A DNA stretch of 64,000 nucleotides from positions 4,322,501 to 4,386,500 of the forward strand of contig JAGMUV010000002.1 of the NCBI GenBank assembly GCA_020744425.1. The letters are read 5' to 3'. The translations under genes and the position numbers were made by a program. Positions within the stretch are counted from its first letter, which is position 1. Each line of letters opens with the position of its first letter. Source of the DNA: Dactylonectria macrodidyma (Eukaryota > Ascomycota > Sordariomycetes > Hypocreales > Nectriaceae). Below are positions 12,201-24,200 of the stretch, in pieces. The notes under the pieces are model-generated. The model saw only the letters and a list, made by a program, of their open reading frames with translations. It did not search any database and had not been told where the DNA came from.

Positions 12201-15200
12201 TAAGGCTAGCCGATGGGGTGCTATCGCAGCTGCAATGGCCTTCAGCTCCAAGGAGCCTGTTAATGAGCCGGAAATTGAACTCCCTTCTGTCAAAGGCGAC
12301 GAGCTCATCAGAAGCTCCCCCGACGAGGCTCGGGACACCCCTGTGCATACTGCTCAGGTTTATGCGGATGACGCGAGTCAAGAGCCTCCGGTCCCTGGCC
12401 CGAAACCCACCAGCCCAAGAACAGAATTTATGCCTGGTGGTTATGCGGATGATATCGAGTTTGCAGCTACCTTGGCTGCTGGTCTGAAGGACACTGGCTT
12501 TAACCCTGACATGGTCATAGATGATCCCACCTATGCCCGACGAGAGTCTCCCCCCGGAGTCCAAGATGCTAATGGCGACGGCTGGTACAAGACACCTTAC
12601 ACAGACACTGTCTCCGACTTTAACATAGAGCCTGTATCAAAGCGACTACCTGACTCAGGATTCATTCTGGGTGAGGTAGAAACTCCCCAGGACAACACAA
12701 GTGCGCCCGCGTATTCGGAACGAGAACAGCCTTTCGACTACCTTGCCGATCCTCAACCATCTGAATCCCCGGGATCACCGAGTGACGAAGTTGTAGCCCG
12801 CATTGACGACGTTACCCCCCATAGACAGACCAAGAGGGAGCGCAAGCGAGATAAGGTTGTGGTGGTTCAAGATGACGGCATAGGCCGTGTTATGGACCCT
12901 GAGCCAGTCCAACCGCGAGAGATTGGAGAGCCAGTTTGGGAGGATGTTGGCCGACAGAGGTCTAAGAAACACCATCAAAGCCGTGACTATGATGAGGATG
13001 AGGGCTCTAGAGTCTCCGCCCCTATCGATACTCATCATGGCCGTCATTCCCCTCGTGAATATTCGTCTCGGAATGTGAGATCCGACGATGAATGGGAGGC
13101 TCCTAAGCACGACAAGCGAAGGCGTGGCTCTGACAGTGGCGATATGTCTCGTTTCGTTGTACCGGCCGCTGCCCTTGGCGCCCTGGCTTTGGCTGGTCAT
13201 CACTTGTCCAAGGAGAGCCGATCACGATCTCGGTCAAGATCTCGCTCTCGAGAATCTAGACGCCGTGATGAACGGGATGTCTCACGAAAGTCTAAGAACC
13301 GGAAGAGTCGAGACGTTGACGACTGGGACGCTTCGCAGGTGTCCGCTCCCATTGAGTCCTCACACCGTAGACGTTCGCCGAGAGATTCCTCTTCTAGAGA
13401 AGTCCGGTCTGATGATGAATGGGAAGCCCCGAGGAAAATCAGGAGGTACCACAAGGATCGAGAGCTATACAATGACGACGGATCTCGTGTTTCCGCTCTT
13501 GTGGATACCTACGAACGACAATCGTCGACGAAGAGTTCGTCGAGGGACAGGGGGTCTGATGACGAGTGGGACACACCCAAGAAGTCGAGCAAGTCAAAAT
13601 CGAAGCGTGACTCCGCAATCTACGATTCTCCCACACGCTCAGTTGCGCACTCCGAGATTTCGGTTGGCAGTTCCGGCAGCCGCAGAAGCAAGAAAGATAA
13701 GCGAAGAAGCGCAGCTGATGACGATCTCTACGGGCATCATGGTAGCCCGACCGACCGCAGACGAGAACATTTCGACGACCGGGATGTAAGTTCTGTGGTG
13801 TCCGAGTCTCGTGGTGATGACCGTCACAGAGACAGAGACAGAGACAGAGACAGAGACAGAGACAGAGACAGAGATAGGGGGCATCGACGCAGCAAGTCAT
13901 CTCGGTTCGATGATGATGACGCCAAGTCCGTCGCGTCTGCACCCGGGTCCGCCTCGTCTCGCCGAAGTAGGGACCATAAAGACCGTAAGGACTCAGACAA
14001 GAGATCCAGCGGCATCTTCTCCGGCATCTTCAAATCTAACGGCCACAAGGATGGGAAGCGGGATTCTTTTTTAGATAATGCCGACACCCTTGGCGCGGGT
14101 GTCGGCCTTACGGGTGCAGTGGCCGCTGCAGCCCGCTTCAACGCCTCAGACTCCTCGTCCGACCAGGAGCACGACGCTTTTGGAGATATTCCCCGCATCC
14201 GAAGTTTTGATAGATTCGACCCCGAGGTTGCTCCTCGAGCCATTAAACCCGCCATCGACCCTCAATATGGCGATCTTCTTCCCCTCCCCCCCAGCGAGCC
14301 TGGCAGCCCTTCCTCTTCCCCCGGAGAGCTTCCCTCTCTTCCCGACAGTCGACCAGACACTCCCCCCGAACTGCGCACCTTCAAGCGTGAGGTCATGACT
14401 CACCAAAGGCGTCGCAGCCATGACTTGCCCGCCAAGTCCATTAGCCATACCGCGATACCTATCCAGCTCCGGCTCGGGGGTCGTTCAAACCCTCAATCTC
14501 CTATCGGGTACAGGTCCTCACCGCCTGTTGGCTCCCCTGTCACTAACGCCGTGGACTACTCTCCCAGTTCTTCGAGGCGCGCAGCCCGTCCCACTTCCTG
14601 GGACAGCAGCCGTGAATTCAAACCGTTGTATCTCCTCGAACACTCTCGCAACATCCCACCTCTAGACGAAGCAGAACTTCCAGAGCTGCCCCCAAGCGAA
14701 GCAAGCGAGCGGGAAAGTGAGCGGGACAGCGAGCGGGATTCACCCGAGCTTGATGCTCACCGTGGTGTCGATTACTTCGGCCACGGTCTTGCAGGCGTTC
14801 ATTTCTTGGACCGTAGCCTACAAATTGACACGAGTCTGCCACCGACTGTGCAAAGTGACGAGGACGCAGGATCTGGAGAGTCAACTCCCCGGGCCGAATT
14901 CAGGCCAGAGTTCCCCGCACCACCGCCATTCATGGACGCCTTTAGACCAGAGTATTCTCGCGACCCAGTCCTCGCCGATGAGCCGGCTCGGGGTGGTCTC
15001 TGGGCGCCATTGGAAATTGTACCAGAGTCAGAAAGCGAGTCTCCCCGCCGCCGAAACTTCCAAGACCAGTTTGGGCCACCTTTAGTACCAATGGCGCCAG
15101 AGCTGGAGTCATTCCGCAAATCAATTCTTATTAATGAGCCTGAACCATCGATAACGGAGCCGCAGCTTGAGCCTAGGTCTTCCCGCGAGCTGGCCCTTGC

Positions 15201-18200
15201 CAAAGAGCCATTCGCGACCACTCTTCAAGACACACCGGCCGAGGCGTTGAAGCCAGAGCCTGAGCATGTCCGCGAGCTAGTCCTCGCTGATGCGCCGCCT
15301 TTGGACGTTCCCCACGACGCGTCAAAAGAGCAATGGCATGCAGAGCCAGAGCTCTCTCAGGAAGTAGACCTCACAGGTGAACCGTCCAAGGATGTTCCCC
15401 AAGAAGTACTAGTGGAGGAATTACAGCCAGAGCTTGAGGCACCTCGCGAACGAGGCTTCACAGGAGAAGCGCCCAAGGCGATCTCTCAAGACTCACCAAC
15501 AGAGGTATTCAAGCTTGAACCTGGACTTTTCCGCGAGGGACCTCCCGCAGAAGCGGCGCCCAAGGAGGCACCCCAAGACTCAGTCACAGAGGTGTTCAGG
15601 GCAGAGCCTGATCTTCCTCGCGAGCTAGTCCTGGCAGAGGTACCCAAGGAGATTATTCAATACCCATCGACAGAGGTGCTGACGCCAGAGCCTGACACAT
15701 CCCGCAAGGTAGTTCTGACAGCAGACTTGCCCAAGGAGATTCATCAAGACCTACGAACGGAAATGCTGAAGCTAGAGTCTGAGCCATCCCGCGAGGTAGC
15801 CTTGGCGGAAGAGGTACCTGCGATTGCTCTTCAAGACCCACCGACAGAGATGCTGAAGCCGGAGCTTGAAGCTTCGCGCGAGCTAGCTTTCACAGACGAG
15901 CCACCTAAAGATGTTCTCCGAGAACCGTCAGCAGAGGAGCCGCAGCTGGAACCAGAGTCTTCTCGCAAAGTCGATGTCGTAGAAGATGTAGCTAAGGACT
16001 CCGCCCAAGAGCCGTCTACAGAGGACTCGCAACCCGAGCCTGTTGAAGCCACGAACAAGGGCAGAGGTTCTTACCTGCTTAACTTCACACCGCCATCCCT
16101 TAGGACAGCTGGCAACCGACTTTGGGGCAGGGGCTTGTTCAACTTCTCGCAGCAGCCTGCCTTTAGGCCTGCTGAGACGACATCAGCGAAGGAGAAGAAG
16201 CCCGATGATGGCTTGCCTGATGCCCCAGAAGCTGACGAGCATGTCTCGGAAGCTTTGGACGATCTCCCGGCGGACCATGTTCCTAAGAAAAAGAAACAAC
16301 TCGACGCGTCTCCCGAAATCTCTAGAACGAAGGAGCAACCTGCGAAGGTGGACAAACCCCGAGAGATCGTCGACGAGGTTGTCCCCGAGAGGACTGTTGA
16401 ACCGGCTGATGAGCAGTCTGCCAAGCCTGCTACAGAGTCTACGAAGGAAGTCGAGGTCGAGGTCGAGGGAATCGCCCGTGTTGTTACCCCTGAGCCGGCC
16501 GCTGAGCAGGTTCTTGAACAGCCCGCCAAGCCCCCTACGGAGTTTGAAAATGAACTGGTGGTCGGGGATATCGCCCGTGTGGCTCCTCCTGAGTCGGTCG
16601 CGGAGCCAGTTTTTGAACAGTCCGCCGAGCCAACGACGGAGCCAACGAAAGAACTCGAGGTTGACGAAATCGTCCGTGTGGTTCCTCCTGAGCCAGTTGT
16701 TGAACAGCCCATCGAACCTACGGAGCCAACGAAAGAACTGGTGGTCGATGAACCCGCCCGTGCGGTTACTCCCGAGCCGCTCACTGAGCCGATCGTTGAA
16801 CAGCCTGTGGAGCCTGCTACGGAGCCTACGAAAGAATTGGCGGTCGGTGAACCTGTCCGTGCGGCTACTCCTGAGCCCCTCATTGTGCCTCTCATTGAGG
16901 CTGCTGTCGAGCCTACTGAAATTCCGGCTGAACCTCCCACTGACACGGTCGAGAAGCTTGCACCTGAGGATATTGCGAGAGACGTTGCTCCTGAACCTAT
17001 TGTCGCCGCCACCTGTGATTTGCCAACGGTGCTCGATAGCGGACCTGTAGTTGAGGAGATTCCTCGAGGAACCAATCTCGAGCCTGCCAATGAGGCCACT
17101 ACTGAACCTGCCATAGAACCTCCAGTGGCGGCTACTTCTGAGCTCGTCACGGACCTTCTTAGCGAGCCACTCTCCAAGGCTGTTGCCGAATCCAACAGCG
17201 AACCAGCTGTGGAACTTGCACCTCAACCTGCCGAGCCAGTTAAACCTGTTGCTGAACCTCAACTCGAAGCAGCTCCTGAACCCGCTGAAAATGAATACAC
17301 GAAAGAGGCGTGGGAAAAACTGGCAGGAAAGGACAGGAAGAAGATCAAGAAGAACTTGAAGAAGAAGGGTTTGGACTTGGTATTCATCGAACCTGCAGCT
17401 CCCCCTGCATCGACTCGGGAGGACCCCGAAGCTAGCGAGGCTGCTAAGGGTGAGGAGGTTGTCTCCGTTGAAGATCCAAAGGATGCGTCCATTGAGCACG
17501 AAACGACCGAGGAACAGCCCATCTCTATTGTAGAAGAGCATGCAGAGCCTCTTCTGACCGAACCCGGCTCTCTGGACAAATCGACGACAACTGTCCCCGG
17601 CTCCGAAGAGCCGCTGCCCCAGTTTTTGGATGATGCGCCGCCTGCCAAACGGGACCTAGTCGTCCTTGCAGCTGAGAAAACGAATACCATCGCAGAGCTT
17701 GCGGACCCCCTTCCGGTTGTCCCTAACTCTTTGGACGAAGCCGCAACCATAACTTCCAACCCCGAGGAGCCGTTGCCCAAGGTTTTGGATGATGCGCTGC
17801 CTGCCAAACAGGACCTAGACATCCTTGCAACCGAGAAACTGGACGCCGTTGTGGAACCTGAGACGGTCATACCTAGCCTGGATGCTCAAGAGACTGACAC
17901 GATACCCTCTGAGACCTCTCGTGAGCCAAGCACAACTGTGGCCGAGGTAGACAACACGCAACCCCAACCCAAGAGGAGCAAGAAAAAGAAGAAGAAGAGC
18001 AAAGCAGCCGCCGTCGAGGCTGATGAGCCAGCACAGACTGAACCCACGATAGTCGACCACAACCTAGGCTTGGCAACCGCACCGAAAGAACCACTTGACT
18101 CTTCACTGCAGCACGATGCTCTCTCGACCGGCACACCCGTCCCCGAAGTTGAGGCAGATGCTCTTGAAGCTACACATAAACCAGCTGCAGAAGTTGTCGC

Positions 18201-21200
18201 AGAGCCTGCCACCGAACTTAGTTCTGAATCTGCTGCCGGGATTGCCGAGGAGCGTCTCATCAATCCTGTTTCTGAGGCTATCGTCGAGCCTTCCCTAGAG
18301 CCTGCCTTGGAGACTGCTGTTGGGCCCGTCACCGAGTTTACTACCCAGCATCTCGAGAAGTCTGTCATCGAACCGGCGACAGAGCCTGCTGGTGAGCCTG
18401 CTTCAGAAGCTATCATCGAGCCAGCCGTTGAACCAGCCACTGAGCCAGCCGCTGAGACTATTGCAGAGCCTGCCACCGAACTTGCTCCTGAAGCTGCTGT
18501 CGAGATTGTCGAGGAGCATCCCATCGAACCCGTTTCTGAAGTCGTCCTCGAGCCTGCCACTGAGCCTGCCATGCTCGATGACAGAGTCGTCGAACCCAGT
18601 TCTGAATCGGCTCTTGACGCTGTTGATGAGTCTATCGGCAAACCCACTCCTGAAGCTGATGTCAGGCTTGCTACTGAGCCGACCATTGAGCCAACCATTG
18701 AGCCGGTCTTCGAGCCTGTCACTGAGCCTGCTTCCGAACCTGCCGTCAAGGCTGTTGAGGAGTTTGTTAGCGAACCTACTCCTGTAGATACCGTCGAGCC
18801 TGCCACTGAAGCGACCATCCAGCCCATCGACGAGTCCGTCCCTGACCCTGCTTCCGAGCCTGCTGTCAAGGCTGTCGATGAGTTCATTAGCCAACCGGCT
18901 CTCGAAATTCCTGTTGAGACCGTTGACGAGCCTGTTGACAAAGCTACGCATGAAGCTGCTGTTGAGCCTGCCGCCGAGCCTACCACTGAGCCTGTGGACG
19001 AGCCTGCTAATGAGCCTCCCCTTGACATGGCCATTAATGCTGCCGACGAGCCAACGAGCGAACCTGCTCCTGAATCTAGCACTGTGAAATTTGTTAATGA
19101 GCCTCTCTCCGAGCCGAATTTTGAAGCTACCACCGAGGCTGCTGCCGAGCCTACCATCGAACAGGCTGACAGTTCTGGCATTGAACGTGCTTCTGATTTC
19201 GCCGTGAAGGCTGTTGACGAGGCTTCCATCGACCCTACCGACAAGCCTGTCACGGAACCCGTTCCTGAAACTGGTGTCACGTCTGCTATCAAGCCTGTAG
19301 ACCAGCCTCTTACTGATACTGCTTCTGAACCTGGCGTCAAGCCAGAATTCGAAATTGCCGCCGAACCCGTTCTAGACGAGACGTCGGAGGTTACTTTAAA
19401 GTCGAAGAAGAAAAAGAAGAAGAAAAAGAAGGGCGCGCAGTCTGACGGCACTTTGCCTTCCGACACTCTGGAAACCTCCACACCTGCCGAGGAGCCCTTG
19501 CCGATCACACCTAAGGAAGCAGAGCAGTCTAGAGAGGCCGATATCTTCCAAGATGTACCCGAACCGACTGCGGAATCTGTCACAGTCGACGAGTCCTCTC
19601 TTGAAAAACTGGCAACTGCACCTGGGCCCGAGCTTGATCACGCACGTGAACAAGACACGACAGAATCCCCAAGGGGCAAAAAGGACAAGAGAAAGTCAGT
19701 GCATTGGCAGCCAGAAGACACTTTTCAACCCCCCTCGAATGTCCACGAAGACGCCACACAGACTCTATCCCCGGAAACTAGCAACCGATTCGCTGGTGCT
19801 GACGAAACTTCCATTGTCCCTGAAGTCTCCCAGGGGCCCGAGAAGGACGCGACCACAGCCACGAATGCGCCTGGACCTGACACCGAGATTCGTCTAGAGG
19901 GAGAAGCCGCTGCAGATCTCTCAGACGATGCTCTCTCAGCCTGGGACATCGGGACTGATACGCCAGAGATTATCGAAGAGCCCAGCCATGCTGAGAGTAA
20001 GAGGGCAGTCGATTCAGATGCCGACAATGTGGCAGTTGAGACCGTGACTCCTGCTACTCTCGAGTCTTTTGTGTCCGAGCCACTTTTCTCCCAAAGTGAC
20101 ACTGTGATAGAGGATTCTCAGGCAATGTCAACCGACTTCGAGTCTACCCAACCTGTAGAATCCTCCGTTATTCCGGAGGACGTCGGTCGTGATATCCCAG
20201 CCAACGAGGAGCCAGCCAATGTCACCAATGATGCTGAGACCCAGGCACTGGAGACCTCTGCAGTACCTGAGACAACCGAAGTAACAGAAGGAACCTCGAA
20301 GAAAAAGGCTAAGAAGGCTAAGAAGAAGAAGAAGAGCCAGGCTGCTCAAGACGAGGTCACGGAGGAGCTCAAGGTTGAAGAGCCAGCTCCGGACTGTACA
20401 GAGCCTGTGCAAGAACATTCGGAAAGTCTTGCGGAGGAGGCTAAGCCTGAGGAGGTTCTCGCTCCGCCAATTGAGCTTGCGCAAGACTCCGGTGCCCAGG
20501 AAGGCTCCAAACTCGCTGTATTCGAGACGCCCGAGGAAACCCCACAGATTGCGACAACGGACGAGATGAAGGCTGAAGCAACGCTAGTTGAGCCGGTCGA
20601 AGTCATTGAGCAGTCTACAACCAGAACCCTCACAAGTGACCCAGTTGTGGATGATTTCACTGAGGCCGCCCTTGTTGCAGAGATCCCAGTGGCGCAAGAA
20701 GTTCCAGCCGACGAAGTTAGCGCCCCGGTGAGCGGAAAGAAATCAAAGAAGAAAAAGAAGAAGAGCAAGCCCGCATCCCTCGCCGAATCAGACCCAGTGC
20801 AGGACCCGGCGTCTGAGAACTCTGAAAAGTCTCCCGCCATACAAGAGCCTCCTACAGAAAAGCCTGACACGGAAGAGTCTACCGCGAAAGGGTCTGTTGC
20901 GAAAGAGCTTGTTACCCAGGACCCTGTCACAGAAGAGCCCATCACGGAAGAGTCTGCTGCGAAAGAGCTTGTTACCCAAGAGTCTGTCACGGAAGAGCCT
21001 GTCACGGAAGAGCCTGTCACGGAAGAGCCCCTCACACAGGAACCGGAGCAACTCGAAGAGCCTTTTGCAGTCACAGAAGCAGAGCCAACTGCCCGAGAAG
21101 AAGCCGTTGTCTCGACCCCATTAGCGGAGGAAACCCCCAATATCCTTTCAGTTCCTGAGCCCGGGTCAGCTCCACAAGTGACTGTCCAAGAAGAAGCGGT

Positions 21201-24200
21201 TGCTACTCCTCTTACCCAAGAAATCTCCGATGGCCTTCCGCTTGCTGGAACTGAGTCAGGCTCAGAAGTAGCTGTCCAGGAAGAAGTCCCAACTCCACTT
21301 CCAGAGGAAGCCCCCGCCAGCGTTATCCTTGCCGAACCCGAGCCAACCCCAGGAGTAGCCCCTGTTGAGCCGGAGGTCGAATCCGACACTCCAAAGAAGG
21401 GAAAGAAGAACAAGAAGAAGAAGAAAAAGAACTCCCTTTCCATCGAGGACGCAGAAAAACAACTCGAGGGTGAGCCTGCATTGCAGGAGCCTTCTGATTC
21501 GACGCTCCGAGAAGTCGGTCTCAATGATACTGAAGGCCCTGTTATGGATGGAGTCTCCTCCGGTGGTCTCGACGTGCTGAATAAGGACAGCGAGGCGCCT
21601 GTTAATGCTCTCCCTGTTACTGATGAACCCACGCTTCTTCAGGACCTGGAGCAGATCCCCGAAATTACCCCAGAAAGTGATGAGCAGACAAAGCCGGCTG
21701 ATGTCCAAACCCTCCTAGAAACCCCGCCCGTCCAGGATCCAGTAGATGCTCCGGCTGCCGATGCCACCGATGCCTCTGCCCTTACTTCCGATCAACCTCC
21801 TGCTGAGCCCCCGGTCCCGTCCCCCGAGGATCCCGAGCCTCTTACCAAAAAGCCCAAAAAAGACAAGAAAAAGAAAAAGAAGAAGGCTGCTCTCGAGGAG
21901 ACTGCGGAGCCTGAGTCTGGAGTCGCTACCCCATCCGAAGAGACCAGTGCCGGAACTACAACCGACGTGGCCGATCCAATCGTCGACATGTCTGTAGACC
22001 CCACCGAGCAGACCTCGCCAGAGCCCGAGACGACGGAAGTCCCTGCTGCGGAGACTACCACCGAGGCCGACACGACGACGACACCGGTCGACGTCTCTAT
22101 TTTGGCGGCATCCACTGAAACTGGAGAGCCGCCTGCATCTAGTCTGGAGCCAGATGCTATTCCTGAAGACGAGCGGGGTGGGTTCAGTCCGAAGACATCC
22201 AATACGGACAAAAAGATCAAGAAGGCTAAAGACAACGATTCTCAAATCCTACAGGACCCAAAGACCAGCCACCTACCGGAACCGGAACCGCAACTGGAAA
22301 AGGAAAGAAACGTCGCGGCCGACGTTGATGATGGTAACCTGGAGCCTTCCGTGAAGGACGAGGAAGCGAATGGGAAGGAAATCGTCATCGACCTCGAGAC
22401 ACCCGTCGAGTCTGAGGCAAAGCCGGAGCTGGGGCGAGGAACAGAGAAGAAGGAAAATGACGATGAATATGCTGGCATGTCCAAAAAGCAGAAGAAAAAA
22501 TTGATGAGGGCCAAGGCTTTGGCTGCCTTGGAGTCCTCGGTTGAGTTGGAGACGCCAAAAGAAACCGAGACAACCTCAAAGGTAGCGACGGAATCTGCGG
22601 CTGAACCCGACATCGAGCCTGAATTGAAGCCGAAGCCTGAGATTGAACCCGCGGCCGAGACAACCGCCGAGCAAGGCATCGATTCTGGATCGAAGCTTGA
22701 GAATGAGGCAACCTCCACGGTTGAGCCTGAATCCGAGACTGTACCTATAGTTGAACCCGAGACTGAAGCTGAATCGAAGCCCGAAACTGAGACTCAACCT
22801 CTTGTCGACCTTGTGGCTCAATCATCTTTGGTTGAGCCGCTCGTTGTCGAACCCACAGCTGATCCTAACATGGAAACTGAACTGAAGCCTGAGTACGAGA
22901 ATGAATTGGTGGACCGGAATGTTTTGGATGCCCCTAAGCCTGAACCCGCGGCCGGGGAGAGACACGATGTGGAGGCCAACCCTACTGAATCTGCAGCTGA
23001 CTCCGAAATTTTACCACCACCTGCGGAAGCACCCGTTGAACCGATTGAAACCACCCTGACATCGGAACCTATCGTTGTGGATGAGGAAAAGCTCGGCGCT
23101 GAACTTGAGGCAGCACCAGCCGACAAGCCTCTAGACAATGTGTCGACTACACTTTCGAAGAAGGAAAAGAAAAAAGAAGAAGGGTAAGGGTAAGGGCCAA
23201 GAGGCTGAGCTTGAATCACAGCGAGACATTGTTACTTCCAAGGAGGCCGACTCTGCAGGACCTGTAATCACCCCTGTCGGGCCTTCCGCAGAACTTCCCG
23301 CTGAGCCTCCATCGGACGTTGTCGAGCCTAGGCAAGAGTCTCTCGTTGAGCCTCCATCAACTGTTGTTGAGACTTCTACAGAACCTCTCATTGAGCCTCC
23401 ATCGGACGTTGTCGAGCCTAGGCAAGAGTCTCTCGCTGAGCCTCCATCAACTGTTGTTGAGACTTCTACAGAACCTCTCATTGAGCCTCCATCGGACGTT
23501 GTCGAGCTTACGCCAGGACCAGAGGATGTCGTTGAGCCTCCATCTGCCGGTGTCGAGTCTACGCCAGAACCCGTTGAATCCGTTGCCCAAATTCTTGAGT
23601 CTCACTTAGAGCCTATCGGACACAAAGATGAGGCCATCGACCCTACTATTGTACCTGAAGCGGAACTGGACACAAATTTCCGAGACGGACCAGATGCTAC
23701 GCCCAAGGGGCTGGGGGACCAGAAATATCCTACTTTGGATGCTACATTGGTACCAACCGCCTTGGTCGCTTCTGAGGCTGTCGCCGAAGCTGAGCCGGAG
23801 CCAGAGAAGACTGGTGATGAGGAAGCAAACATAGGTCAGACGAAGGAAAAGAGAAAGAAGAAGGAGGGTAAGACCGTTGATCTTGAGGCGTCACAGGAAC
23901 CGGAACAGCCAGTGGCAATTGACACAACCCTTGAATCCGCACCGACTGATACCGTTCAAGCGGGAGCTGCCCCCGCCCCGGATGCTATTCCCGAAGCTGT
24001 CGAGTCCTCCTTCGAGACACCGAATGTTCCTGAGCCTGGCCACGATGCCGAGGTTGAAACCGAAATGGAAGCACTCGTTAACCTAGAGCCCGCATCTGGG
24101 GATGTCACATCCAAATTTGCGGCTCGGTTTGCGGAAGAATCTGTCCCTGAACTAAGCCAAGGGCTTCAAACGGATGCAACAATTTTTCTCGAACAGAGTC

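Noticed and set aside
16071..21632. Long minus-strand frames opposite leashin (for example 16071-17195, 17886-19583, 20346-21632)
   Set aside because: They are Ser/Gly/Thr-rich mirror images of the Glu/Pro/Val repeats, which rarely produce stops on the opposite strand. They have no domain or independent start signals.
23184..23258. An intron explaining the leashin frame change (GTAAGG donor at 23184)
   Set aside because: The nearest acceptor makes a 38-nt intron, too short, and none of the nearby AG sites gives the required phase.
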